A stretch of 64,000 nt of DNA from contig CM026568.1 of NCBI GenBank assembly GCA_015143295.1, positions 19,412,607 through 19,476,606 of the forward strand, given 5' to 3'. This DNA is from Tetracentron sinense. Its lineage: Eukaryota; Streptophyta; Magnoliopsida; Trochodendrales; Trochodendraceae. A model generated the notes under the pieces. It saw only the letters and a list, made by a program, of their open reading frames with translations, ran no database searches and had not been told where the DNA came from. The position numbers were made by a program, and so were the translations under genes. Below are positions 1 through 10,869 of this stretch, piece by piece. Position 1 is the first letter of the stretch. The number at the start of each line of letters is the position of its first letter.

Positions 1-566
1 CAAGGGTGCTCAAACTCCCAGAATATTAATCAAGCTCAAGCAATGCTCGAACTTGATCACTGTAACTGTCTTGATCAACATATCTGCTGGATTATCCTTG
101 GTGCTAACTTTTTGCAAAGTAATCTCCCCATCACTGATAATTCCCTGGATAAAATGACACCTTACATCAATATGCTTGGTCCTCGCATGATGGACTTAGT
201 TCTTCGCCAAGTGAATGACGCTTTGACTATCACAGAACACGTCGACCTGTTTCTGTGTTATCCCCAAATCACCTAATAATCCCCGGAACCATAATGCCTC
301 CTTCACGGCCTCAATTGCCGCCATATACTCTGCCTCAGTAGTAGACAGAGCAACCGTCGGTTGTAACATAGCCCTTCAACTAATAGGCCCATGAGCTAGT
401 GTGAAAACTAACTCAGTAGTAGACTTCCTGTTATCCAGATCTCCTGCATAATCTGAATCAACATACCCTTTGACATGGGACTCCAAAGATTTGTCCCCTT
501 CATACATCAAACAAATATTCAACGTACCTCGTAGGTACCTCAACAACCATTTCATGGCATGCCAAT
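1..566 (-). mobile_element. Tork-type Copia element, distal part: RNase H end (split copy)
   Basis: Reading from 566 down gives the end of the RT-connection region and RNase H of a Ty1/Copia polyprotein: KWLLRYLRGT, YVDSDYAGDLDNRKST, LSTTEAEYMA, CDSQSVIHL and HARTKHIDV. It continues the frame broken at 10870: removing the chromovirus and one CCAAT copy joins the two halves in frame. Two in-frame stops, 376-378 (expected Trp) and 196-198 (expected Gln), are explained by G-to-A and C-to-T changes. The ORF ends near position 10; the 3' LTR lies outside the window. Confidence 0.9.
562..566. repeat. Target-site duplication CCAAT, left copy
   Basis: CCAAT immediately before the left LTR and again at 10865-10869 immediately after the right LTR. 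Merging them restores the host Copia reading frame. Confidence 0.95.
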
Positions 567-1034
567 TGTAGAGCCCCAGACTTTTTCATGCTTAATATAT
601 GACACTTTCGTTGCCATTTTACCATTAAAGAGGTATAATAAATAAATAAGGAAGAAATTAGAAATTTCGAAATGTCAGAAATGTTCATTTCCAAAGTACG
701 AACCCAACGCAAGTTGAATCGTCAAAATCGGACGAACGAGTCAAAAGATATGGCCAAAACAGTCTGGACCTGCAGGCAATAGTAGCTCGGTTATGCGCTA
801 AGGACGTAGCTCGGAAGGCGCTAAGGACGTAGCTCTAGCTCTGACAACGTATACATTGTGCATCCGTTGTGCAACAGACAATGGGTACGTCGTGCCGCAG
901 ACAACGTGTACGTTGTACAGCAAACAACGTGTAACGTTGTATAGGTCACGACGGGCACGTTGTACATAAGACAACGGACAACGAGCTCAGCACTATGCAC
1001 AACGCAACAGACAACGGGTTCGGCACCTTTCACA

Positions 1035-1160
1035 ACGGACAACGTGTTCGGCACTGTTCACAGCACAACGTGTTCGGCACTGTTCACAGCACAACGTGTT
1101 CGGCACTGTTCACAGCATAACGTGTTCAGCACTATGCACAGCTCAACGTGTTCGGCACTC
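1035..1160 (+). repeat. 26-bp tandem repeats in the 5' LTR
   Basis: Consecutive copies of a unit beginning ACAACGTGTTCGGCACTG, the last two diverged. The 3' LTR counterpart (about 8754-8905) has one more copy, so the array changed length after insertion or during reverse transcription. Confidence 0.85.
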
Positions 1161-2089
1161 GTGCTTTACAGAAATTTTAGTAAGGGTATTATGGTCTTTT
1201 GGTCGGTTCACTCTTACCTTAAGAGTTTAACCCGAGCCTTTAAGGCATCATTCGACACTTAGAGAGTTTGAGAGAATAGGAGAAAGGGGAGAAGGCGATT
1301 CCAACCTAGGGTTTGTCTTTGGAAGAGAAATCAAAGGGTTTTGAGACCCTAGATCACTTCAAGTCCGGTTTTTCTCCAAGATCACGGCTCAAACACTCGT
1401 GGAGAGCGTTCTCCGAGCTAGGGCAGCAGCTACACAGTCGTTTTGGAAAGGGGATTTCTTCCTCACTTGATCAAGGTCGGTACTTCTTGCTACCCTCCTA
1501 GTTATAGTCCCTCTTTTCCCTTTATTTCTTTTGATTTTATTTCATTTACACATGTGCTACGAGATGGATGGTTGTGAATGGTGAATGGAGGTGGATATTG
1601 GCGAATGGATGCCGTGTGGATGATGTGATGAATGAATAGGAAAGGGCACTGTACTAATAATGAACATACAAGTGTGATGTGAGCATAACCCACCTAGAAA
1701 AGCATGATTTAGGTTTAAATGAATAATGAATAATGAATAATGAACACACTATGTTTGATGAAATGCCAAGGTGAATAAAGTGAGTTGTAAATTAGGAAAT
1801 GCATGCCTAATAAATTATGGATATTGCTAGGACCTATGATAGTGTGTTTTCTTGCTTTCCCTAAATGATATGAATGTTACATTGCTCAATCATTGATGCT
1901 ATATGTGTTGTGAAATTACCCAAATGTCATATTTAAATTTTAATGCAAGTATGTACACGGTTCCCACGAGCACGGCATGCATGACATGATTTATCGAGGT
2001 TTTCAAGAACATGGTTAGAGGTGGGACATATCCTACGATATGTTTTACCTCGCTCTTGGCAAGGACAAGTCAATCATGCATTATCATAA

Positions 2090-2400
2090 GAAGGGTTTCC
2101 CTTCCCTCGCAAGTATATCTCACAAGGACATCTCACAAGTGAAAGGACATGACATGAGCATTTAGGAAGAAGGGTCTCCCTTCCCTCACAAGTAGTTTAC
2201 TTTTCCAAGCAAGCATGACACGGCATGACAAGCATGAGCATTTTAGGAAGAAGGGTCTCCCTTCCCTCACAAGTAGATTACTTTTCCGAGCAAGCAAGCA
2301 TGATACATGACATGACAAGCATGGGCATTCTAGGAAGAAGGGTCTCCCTTCCCTCACAAATAGTTTACTTTCCAAGCAAGCATGACATGGCATGACACGT
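2090..2400 (+). repeat. Hairpin-bearing tandem units in the 5' LTR
   Basis: Units of about 70-90 bp each contain GAAGGGTCTCCCTTC, a 6-bp perfect stem with a TCT loop, followed by CAAGTAGTTTACTTT. The first copy has the variant GGGTTTCCC. The matching 3' LTR block is about 9820-10150 with an extra short copy. Confidence 0.8.
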
Positions 2401-3091
2401 ATGATATGACAAGATAAGACAACATGACAAGTTTCAAGCACGGAAATGGTATTTCCAATCAAGTCAAGTGCACAAGGTTTTCAAGGGTTTTATCGGCTTT
2501 CTACGAAATACAAGCATGATTATAAATTGCTTCACTCTCTTGTATGATATGAATTGTTTCCGTCTAATATATATGAATTGCTTTTGATTTATGTATTGCC
2601 ATTTCATGCTATGACTATTGGTTAGTATTTAGTACCCGTTGAGTATTTCATGCTCAGTCGTACTTCTTATGTCGGCAGGTTCTGAGGGAGCTGCTGCTCC
2701 ATTTGATGTTTGTGCTCCTGGCCCTTGGGTGGAGGAGGAGTACGTCGAGGAACCTTTGGAGGAACCTCCCGTAGAGGGTTACCATTAGGTGGTTGTGGAT
2801 TCTGAGTGAATAGCTGTGGGTGAGATGAGAGATATACATTCATGTATTTTGGCGGGTCTGTCCGCACTTTCTTTTGGATTCCTTTTGTGTAAACTTGGAT
2901 TCGTATATACATAGAGGTTTGTTTAGACTTCCGCTGTGCTATGTTAGAGTATGTTTCCGCTGTTTATATCCTCTATTGTATATGCTCTGTGGGTTTTTGC
3001 AGGTTGGTTTGTCAAGCAAGTCATGTAAGCCATGATTAGTCGTCCAAAGTTCACTCTAACTCCTAGGGTGGGTTTTGGGTCGCGACAGAAG

Positions 3092-3103
3092 TGGTATCAG
3101 AGC
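3092..3103 (+). promoter_or_regulatory. Primer-binding site of the chromovirus, tRNA-iMet type
   Basis: TGGTATCAGAGC, four bases after the 5' LTR end. Confidence 0.93.
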
Positions 3104-3451
3104 TTAGGCTTTAGGTCTCTAGGGTCACTTAGAATCTTATACCACGGCTTGACAAGAGCATATGTTAGGAAACAAGTTAGGAAGGAAGTGAGTCGGGAAC
3201 GAGTCTGGTTCCAAGTTTAAGACTAAACTTTAGTCTTAGTCTAAAATGGTTGCTTTAACCAAGTACGGGTCCTAGGGAAGCTAGAACACCAAAGTATAAG
3301 TATAATATTATGATATACTCTGATGACTTGATGTGATGTATACTAGTACTATAAATTTTTTTTTACAAGTTGAATTATTGTGAAAGGGCACCGAGATAAA
3401 TTGTGGTTTCAAGAAGACTCATGTGGTGTTATTATTCTCAGGACTTTAGTC
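3104..3451 (+). other. Untranslated leader of the chromovirus
   Basis: About 350 bp between primer site and gag ATG, including a T-rich run near 3357-3364. An alternative in-frame ATG at 3380 would add 24 residues; they look unlike Gag, so 3452 is preferred. Confidence 0.6.
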
Positions 3452-4700
3452 ATGAGACGGAACACACGAGGTCGTGGGCCACATACCAGAGCTTCCTCTT
3501 CTTCACGGGATGAGGATGAGCAGCCGGACCTCTCTCAGGTCTTAGGCTCTATTGCTGAGACACTCGCCATACTGGCGGCTCGGCAGGCTATACCATCATC
3601 GGCGGCACCTACTCCACCGCCCGCAGCTCCAGTACATCGTACCGCTGGAGTTGAGGCATTCAGGAGATTGAGGCCTCCACCTTTCCATGAGAGTGTGGAC
3701 CCTCTTGCTGCGGAGGCATGGATCCTCCAGATGGAGAAGATCTTTGCAGTCCTCTCACCTACAGAGGAGGATAGAGTAGCATGGGCAGTTTTCATGCTAG
3801 AGGGTGAAGCCCACCATTGGTGGTTGTCCGCATTGAGGACACGAGATTTGACTATGCAGGGTCAACCTTGGACTTGGGAGGAGTTCAAAGACACTTTTTA
3901 TAAGAAGTACTTTCCGATCGGAGCACGGGAAAGGAAAAAGAGAGAATTCATCAACCTTGAGCAAGGTTCGATGTCAGTAGCACAATATGAAGCTAAGTTC
4001 TCGGAGCTCTCTAGATTTGCGCCTCACATGGTTGCCACCGAGGCAATGAAGGCAAGAAGGTTTGAGCAAGGGCTCAAAGATGTTATCATGGAGAAGGTTT
4101 CGGTTTTCAGACATGCTACCTACCTTGAGGTAGTAGACAAGGCTTTATTGGTCGAGGCCAATTCAGAGACAGTGTCCAAGAAGAGGGAGTTGGCGAGAGG
4201 CCAAGCTAGTAGTTCAGCACCCCCAGAGAGGCGGGCTCATACCGGCCCTTATCAGTATACATGGCCAGCACCACAGATGAGGCCGACTTATGCGCCTCCA
4301 GCCCCACGGCAGCACGTGCCACAGGCACCTCGACCTCAGGCTCTTCCAGCCCCACGACCAGTTGCACCTCAGGTGGCGAGGCAGGCACCACCTTCGGCCC
4401 CTCCGGCCTACTCATATGAGGTCTGCACTTCATGCGGCAAAAGGCATCCGGCAGGAGATTGTCGAAGAGCATCTGGTGAATGTTATCATTGCGGTCGCCA
4501 GGGCCACATGATCAGGGATTGCCCTAGCCGGCATTTACCAGGCCAGTCTCAGGGTAGTAGGCCCCCAGCACGCCTAACAGGATCATACCAAGCGTCATCT
4601 CAGACTACCTGGTCTACACCTCAGTCTCGCCAGGCGAACCAGGGGCGAGTTTTTGCCTTGACAGAGGGTGATGCACTTGCATCTGATGATGTGGTGCAAG
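3452..4700 (+). CDS. gag: Chromovirus Gag
   Basis: About 416 codons from ATG 3452, starting [11 protein letters not shown]. Retrotrans_gag core: [29 protein letters not shown], then [21 protein letters not shown] Pro/Ala-rich linker follows, then [13 protein letters not shown] and the CCHC knuckle [14 protein letters not shown] at 4481-4522. Gag forms the virus-like particle and binds genomic RNA. No stop interrupts it. The frame stays open past 4700 to a stop near 4813, but the residues after Gln at 4699 are no longer Gag-like, which fits an unspliced intron (next feature). Gag is the only intact part of this element. Confidence 0.92.
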
Positions 4701-4846
4701 GTACGCAGTTAGAGTTAATTCCTTTATTCGTGATTATTATGTTATGCTCTATTCTCTGCGTACGTACTTGGCATGTTCTATATGTATATATACCTACATG
4801 TATACGCTGTTGATGCATGGATTAACTCCGCTAGTTAAAATTTCAG
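4701..4846 (+). other. Putative 146-bp intron between gag and protease
   Basis: The segment starts CAAG/GTACGC and ends ATTTCAG/GA. It is much more AT-rich than its flanks, has a TTAAC branch-point-like motif about 14 bases before the acceptor, and its length is not a multiple of three. Removing it joins the Gag reading VVQ directly, in frame and without extra residues, to [17 protein letters not shown], the usual protease start in this group. Retained, it gives a Gag ending shortly after 4800; removed, a Gag-Pol fusion. Splicing itself is inferred. Confidence 0.6.
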
Positions 4847-5970
4847 GAACCCTACTAGTTAATGAGTATTTGGCTCGAGTGTTGATTGATACCGGGTCTA
4901 CTCATTCGTTTGTCTCGCCAAGTTTTTCAGAAGGCTTTTCTGTGGAGCCTAGTCAACAAAAACCGGAGTTAGCCATTTCGACTCCTCTCGGTAAAACAGT
5001 ATTGGCAGATAAAGTGTATAGAAATAGTGTGGTCCAAGTTGGAAGCCACGAGTTGGCGGTTGATCTCATTGTCCTTGGATTCCAGGACTTTGACGTTATC
5101 TTGGGGATGGATTGGTTAGCAGCACATCATGGGCATGTAGCTTGCTTTGAGAAGATGGTACTCTTCAAGCCGGTAGAAGGAAAACCATTTCACTTTCGAG
5201 GGTTGAGAAGTAGAGACTTTGCCCGCTTTGCGGCATTGAGCTTAGTGAACCCCGAGGCAAAGGACTCTTCGACTATTCCGGTCGTGAGTGAATTCCTGGA
5301 TGTATTTCCAGAGGAGTTGCCAGGATTACCTCCAAACAGGGAGATTGAGTTTGTGATTGAGCTTGCACCAGGCACAACTCCTATATTCAGGGCTCCGTAT
5401 AGAATGGCCCCTATTGAATTCAAAGAGTTAAAGACCCAGTTGGAAGAATTACAAGGTCTTGGTTTCATTCGACCAAGTGTCTCACCGTGGGGTGCCCCGG
5501 TGTTGTTTGTTAAGAAGAAAGATGGCTCGATGCGGATGTGCGTCGATTACAGGCAATTGAACAAAGTCACTATAAAGAATAGGTATCCCTTGCCTAGGAT
5601 TGATGACTTATTCGATCAGTTGAAGGGAGCGAGATTTTTCTCGAAGATAGACCTTCGATCGGGTTATCACCAGTTGAAGATTAAGGTGGAAGATGTTCCC
5701 AAAACTACTTTCAGGACTCGGTATGGACACTACGAGTTCTTGGTGATGCCTTTTGGACTCACGAACGCGCCGGCAGCCTTTATGGATTTGATGAACCGGG
5801 TGTTCCGGCCGTATCTTGATAGGTGCGTGATTGTATTTGTTGATGACATTTTGGTCTATTCCCAGACACGGGAAGATCACACAGGCGACCTATGCCTTGC
5901 TTTGAAAATGCTAAGAGAGCACAAGCTATACGCCAAACTTAGCAAGTGTGAGTTTTGGCTCGAAGAGGGG
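4847..5970 (+). pseudogene. pol: Chromovirus protease and reverse transcriptase
   Basis: Aspartic protease with [11 protein letters not shown] (DTG at 4888-4896) and [12 protein letters not shown]. Reverse transcriptase follows: [67 protein letters not shown] and [10 protein letters not shown] with catalytic FVDD at 5836-5847. The frame is lost at about 5969, inside CEFWLEE, by loss of one base; the homologous FLGHVVS continues in the next frame. All catalytic residues up to that point are present. Confidence 0.92.
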
Positions 5971-6644
5971 CATTTCTAGGCCATGTTGTTTCCGCGGAAG
6001 GCATATCGGTAGATCCAAAGAAGATAGAGGCAGTCATGAGTTGGGCGAGGCCCAAGAGTGTCACAGAGATACGCAGCTTTCTTGGGTTGGCAGGCTACTA
6101 CAGGAGATTCGTAGAGGGTTTCTCTAGCCTTGCAGCACCACTCACTTACCTGACGAGGAAGAATGCAAAGTTTGTATGGAGCGATAAGTGTGAGATCAGT
6201 TTCACGGAACTGAAGAAGAGGCTTACTACAGCCCCTGTCCTTACTGTGCCATCTGGACCTTATGGGTATGAGGTGTATAGTGATGCCTCACACGTTGGAC
6301 TTGGGTGCGTACTCATGCAGCACAAGAAAGTCATTGCCATGCATCAAGGCAATTGAAGGAGCATGAAAAGAATTATCCCACGCACGACTTGGAGCTTGCG
6401 GCGGTCGTGTTTGCACTCAAGATTTGGCGTCATTACTTTATGAGGTGGAGTTCTATGTGTTCACAGATCACAAGAGTCTCAAGTATCTCTTCTCCCAAAA
6501 GGAGCTGAATCTAAGGCAACGGCGTTGGATGAAATTTTTGAAAGACTATGATTGCACCATTCAATACCACCCGGGTAAAGCAAATGTAGTGGCTGATGCT
6601 TTGAGTAGAAGACCTCAGGGGTTGTTAGCACACATGTTGGTTCA
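5971..6644 (+). pseudogene. pol: Chromovirus RT end and RNase H, three frames
   Basis: Reads [20 protein letters not shown] and [20 protein letters not shown], then RNase H motifs [55 protein letters not shown] and [13 protein letters not shown]. One-base losses at about 6338 and 6438 shift the frame, so the domain is spread over three ORFs. RNase H degrades the RNA template during cDNA synthesis; this copy cannot do so. Confidence 0.9.
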
Positions 6645-8028
6645 AGAATGGAAGCTACTAGAAGATTTGGCAAATCTGGACATCAGTGTGAATAACTCTG
6701 TCCGTGGTCCTACCTTGGCAAATGTTACGGTTCGGCCGTACATTATAGATTTGATCCAAGAATATCAAGCCATGGATGCGGAATTGTTGGCTTATCGAGA
6801 CAAGGAAGTTGCTAAGGGTAGTGAGGACTTCTCTCTCACTAGTCGGGGTGCTATCACATTCAAGGGAAGGCTGTGCGTCCCAGCCAATGCAGATCTTCGA
6901 AGAGAGATTTTGGATGAAGCACACCGTTCGAAGTACACAGTGCATCCAGGGGGTACAAAGATGTACCGGAACCTCAAGAGTCACTTTTGGTGGCGGAATA
7001 TGAAGAGGGAGGTTGCGGAATATGTAGCACGGTGCTTGGTGTGTCAACAGGTAAAAGCAGAACACATGCGGCCCGCAGGTCTATTACAGTCCCTTCCGAT
7101 TCCTGAGTGGAAATGGGAGAACATATCCATGGATTTCATCGTTGGCTTGCCAAAGACGGCAAGGGGCTCAGATGCGATATGGGTAGTAGTGGATCGTTTG
7201 ACGAAGTCCGCTCACTTCTTACCTTACCGAACTACTTTCAACTCTAGTCAGTTAGCCGCTTTGTACATCAAGGAAGTGGTGAGGTTTCACGGAGTGCCCG
7301 TTAGTATTGTGTCAGATCGGGATCCAAGTTTCACATCACGATTCTGGAAAAGCTTCCAGGAGGCTATGGGTTCCCGACTTGATTTCAGTACCGCTTTTCA
7401 TCCACAGACGGATGGACAAACCGAGAGAGTGAACCAAGTCATTGAAGACATGCTTCGGGCTTGTATGTTGGATTTCAGAGGCAGTTGGGAAGAGCACTTG
7501 CCTTTGGTTGAATTCGCCTATAATAACAGCTATCAGGCGAGTATCCAAATGGCACCATTTGAGGCCTTGTATGGGCGAAGTTGTAGGTCTCCTCTCTATT
7601 GAGATGAGGTAGGAGAAAGGAAAGTACTTGGTCCGGAGTTGATTGAGCAAACTGCAAACACAGTTAAGATCATTCGGGATCGATTGAAAGCCGTTCACGA
7701 TCGCCAGAAAAGTTTTGCGGACACGCGCCGTAGGAACTTGGAATTTCAAGTAGGGGATCAAGTTTTTGTGAAAGTATCTCCTAGCAAAGGGATCATGAGA
7801 TTTGGAAAGCGAGGCAAGCTCAGTCCTCGGTATGTTGGGCCTTTTGAGATTATCACACGAGTTGGTGAGGTTGCTTACAGGGTAGCTCTACCACCTCACA
7901 TGGCCGCAGTTCACAACGTCTTCCATGTGTCTATGCTTCGGAAGTACATTGCGAATCCTTCGCATGTCATAGACTTGGAACCGTTGGAGATTCGAGAGGA
8001 CCTCACCTTGATTGAAAAGCCGGTTTAG
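6645..8028 (+). pseudogene. pol: Chromovirus integrase with GPY/F region
   Basis: HHCC zinc-binding region ([13 protein letters not shown] to CLVCQQVK), core D,D-35-E with [23 protein letters not shown] and [20 protein letters not shown], then GKLSPRYVGPFEI (GPY/F module) and AVHNVFHVSMLRKYIANPSH. A TGA at 7600-7602 sits where the family has Trp before DEVGERKVLGPELI, a G-to-A change. The C-terminal part stops at TAG 8026-8028 (Gln to stop), just before the chromodomain. Confidence 0.92.
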
Positions 8029-8169
8029 ATTTTGGATCGAAGAGATCAGGTGCTTCGCAACAAGACAATCCCTTTGGTTCTTGTGCAATGGCAGCACCAT
8101 GCTCGGGAAGAAGCTACATGGGAGCGTGAAGCCGAAGTCAAAGCAAAGTACCCAGAATTAATTGAATGA
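8029..8169 (+). pseudogene. Chromodomain tail of the integrase
   Basis: In the same frame after TAG 8026-8028: ILDRRDQVLRNKTIPLVLVQ, then HHAREEATWEREAEVKAKYP and LIE, ending TGA at 8167-8169. The pattern (ILDR, VQW, EATWE, YPELI) is the chromodomain of Tekay-type chromoviruses, which is thought to steer integration toward particular chromatin. The stop separates it from integrase. Confidence 0.88.
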
Positions 8170-8248
8170 GTTTTGTATATGTGGCTTGTATTTTTGTTTT
8201 GATTCTGTAATGCATGTCCCGTCCAAATTTCGAGGACGAAATTTTTGT

Positions 8249-8260
8249 AAGGGGGGAGGA
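8249..8260 (+). promoter_or_regulatory. Polypurine tract of the chromovirus
   Basis: AAGGGGGGAGGA directly before the 3' LTR, preceded by TTTCGAGGACGAAATTTT, a sequence typical just upstream of the tract in this group. It primes plus-strand cDNA. Confidence 0.92.
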
Positions 8261-10864
8261 TGTAGAGCCCCAGACTTTTTCATGCTTAATGCATGGCACT
8301 TTCGTTGCCATTTTGCCTTTAAAGAGGTATAATAAATAAATAAGAAAGAAATTGGAAATTTCGAAATGTCAAAAATGTTCATTTCCGAAGTACGAACCCA
8401 ACGCAAGTTGAATCGTCAAAATCGGACGAACGAGTCAAAAGATATGGCCAAAACAGTCTGGACCTGCAGGCAACAGTAGCTCGGTTATGCGCTAAGGATG
8501 TAGCTCGTAAGGCGCTAAGGACGTAGCTCGGAAGGCGCTAAGGACGTAGCTCTAGCTCTGACAACGTATACGTTGTGTATCCGTTGTGCAACAGACAACG
8601 GGTACGTCGTGCCGCAGACAACGTGTACGTTGTACAGCAAACAACGTGTAACGTTGTATAGGTCACGACGGGCACGTTGTACATAAGACAACGGACAACG
8701 AGCTCAGCACTATGTACAACGCAACGGACAACGGGTTCGGCACCCTTCACAACGGACAACGTGTTCGGCACTGTTCACAGCACAACGTGTTGGGCACTGT
8801 TCACAGCACAACGTGTTCGGCACTGTTCACAGCACAACGTGTTCAACACTGTTCACAGCACAACGTGTTCAGCACTATGCACAGCTCAACGTGTTCGGCA
8901 CTCGTGCTTTACAGAAATTTCAGTAAGGGTTTTATGGTCTTTTGGTCGGTTCACTCTTACCTTAAGAGTTTAACCCGAGCCTTTAGGGCATCATTCGACA
9001 CTTAGAGAGTTTGAGAGAATAGGAGAAAGGGGAGAAGGCGATTCCAACCTAGGGTTTGTCTTTGGAAGAGAAATCAAAGGGTTTTAAGACCTTAGATCAC
9101 TTCAAGTCCGGTTTTTCTCCAAGATCACGGCTCAAACACTCGTGGAGAGCATTCTCCAAGCTAGGGCAGCAGCTACACAGTCGTTTTGGAAAGGGGATTT
9201 CTTCCTCACTTGATCAAGGTCGGTACTTCTTGCTACCCTCCTAGTTATAGTCCATCTTTTCCCTTTATTTCTTTTGATTTTATTTCATTTACACATGTGC
9301 TACGAGATGGATGGTTGTGAATGGTGAATGGAGGTGGATATTGGCGAATGGATGCCGTGTGGATGATGTGATGAATGAATGGGAAATGGCATTGTACTAA
9401 TAATGAACATACAAGTGTGATGTGAGCATAACCCACCTAGAAAAGCATGATTTAGGTTTAAATGAATAATGAATAATGAACACACTATGTTTGATGAAAT
9501 GCCAAGGTGAATAAAGTGAGTTGTAAATTAGGAAATGCATGCCTAATAAATTATGGATATTGCTAGGACCTATGATAGTGTGTTTTCTTGCTTTCCCTAA
9601 ATGATATGAATGTTACATTGCTCAATCATTGATGTTATATGTGTTGTGAAATTACCCAAATGTTATATTTAAATTTTAATGCAAGTATGTACACGGTTCC
9701 CACGAGCACGGCATGCATGACATGATTTATCGAGGTTTTCAAGAACATGGTTAGAGGTGGGACATATCCTACGATATGTTTTACCTCGCTCTTGGCAAGG
9801 ACAAGTCAATCATGCATTATCATAAGAAGGGTCTCCCTTCCCTCGCAAGTGCATACATATCATAAGAAGGGTTTCCCTTCCCTCGCAAGTACATCTCATA
9901 AGGACATCTCACAAGTGAAAGGACATGACATGAGCATTTAGGAAGAAGGGTCTCCCTTCCCTCACAAGTAGTTTACTTTTCCAAGCAAGCATGACACGGC
10001 ATGACAAACATGAGCATTTTAGGAAGAAGGGTCTCCCTTCCCTCACAAGTAGATTACTTTTCCGAGCAAGCAAGCATGATACATGACATGACAAGCATGG
10101 GCATTCTAGGAAGAAGGGTCTCCCTTCCCTCACAAGTAGTTTACTTTCCAAGCAAACATGACATGACATGACACGTATGATATGACAAGATAAGACAACA
10201 TGACAAGTTTCAAGCACGGAAATGGTATTTCCAATCAAGTTAAGTTTACAAGGTTTTCAAGGGTTTTATCGGCTTTCTACGAAATACAAGCATGATTATA
10301 AATTGCTTCACTCCCTTGTATGATATGAATTGTTTCCGTCTAATATATATGAATTGGTTTTGATTTATGTATTGCCATTTTCATGCTATGACTATTGGTT
10401 AGTATTTAGTACCTGCTGAGTATTCATTGCTCAGCCGTACTTCTTATGTCGGCAGGTTCTGAGGGAGCTGCTGCTCCATTTGATGTTTGTGCTCCTGGCC
10501 CTTGGGTGGAGGAGGAGTACGTCGAGGAACCTTTGGAGGAACCTCCCGTAGAGGGTTACCATTAGGTGGTTATGGATTCTGAGTGAATAGCTGTGGGTGA
10601 GATGAGAGATGTACATTCATGTATTTTGGCGGGTTTGTCCGCACTTTCTTTTGGATTCCTTTTGTGTAAACTTGGATTCGTATATACATAGAGGTTTGTT
10701 TAGACTTCCGCTGTGCTATGTTAGAGTATGTTTCCGCTGTTTATATCCTCTATTGTATATGCTCTGTGGGTTTTTGCAGGTTGGTTTGTCAAGCAAGTCT
10801 TGTAAGCCATTATTAGTCGTCCAAAGTTCACTCTAACTCCTAGGGTGGGTTTTGGGTCGCGACA
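8261..10864 (+). repeat. 3' LTR of the chromovirus (2604 bp)
   Basis: Same termini as the 5' LTR. It has one more 26-bp unit near 8754-8905, one more GCTAAGGACGTAGCTCG unit near 8490-8550 and an extra short hairpin unit near 9830-9880. Substitutions between the LTRs look mostly like transitions, with a visible cluster in the first 150 bp. Confidence 0.96.
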
Positions 10865-10869
10865 CCAAT
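10865..10869. repeat. Target-site duplication CCAAT, right copy
   Basis: Partner of 562-566; five bases is the normal length for Ty3/Gypsy integration. Confidence 0.95.

Larger units (their letters stand above)
567..3087 (+). repeat. 5' LTR of the chromovirus (2521 bp)
   Basis: Begins TGTAGAGCCCC and ends GGTCGCGACA; it matches 8261-10864 along its whole length. It holds three repeat blocks: GCTAAGGACGTAGCTC copies at about 800-840, an ACAACG/CGTTGT array with 26-bp tandem units at 839-1160, and hairpin-bearing units at about 2090-2400. It lacks about 50 bp present in the 3' LTR near 9830-9880. The apparent small ORFs inside it are repeat translations. Confidence 0.96.
567..10864 (+). mobile_element. 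Complete Tekay/Del-type chromovirus (Ty3/Gypsy) nested in the Copia element
   Basis: 10.3 kb: LTR, tRNA-Met primer site, gag, protease, RT, RNase H, integrase, chromodomain, polypurine tract, LTR, with 5-bp CCAAT duplications. Domain order, long LTRs and a C-terminal chromodomain indicate a chromovirus of the Tekay/Del group. The polyprotein is broken by three single-base deletions (about 5969, 6338, 6438) and two nonsense codons (7600-7602, 8026-8028). The LTRs differ at scattered sites and by repeat copy number, so the insertion is not brand new, but it is younger than the Copia element it splits. Confidence 0.96.

Noticed and set aside
821..1262. Overlapping ORFs of 77-100 codons within the LTR
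   Set aside because: They are translations of the ACAACG tandem repeats and recur in the other LTR at 8538-9005; there is no codon structure or family match.
2133..2462. 109-codon minus-strand ORF, also at 9909-10238
   Set aside because: Repeat translation of the hairpin units in the LTR, not a protein family.
3535..3795. Minus-strand ORFs opposite gag and pol
   Set aside because: Shadow frames of the chromovirus coding strand.
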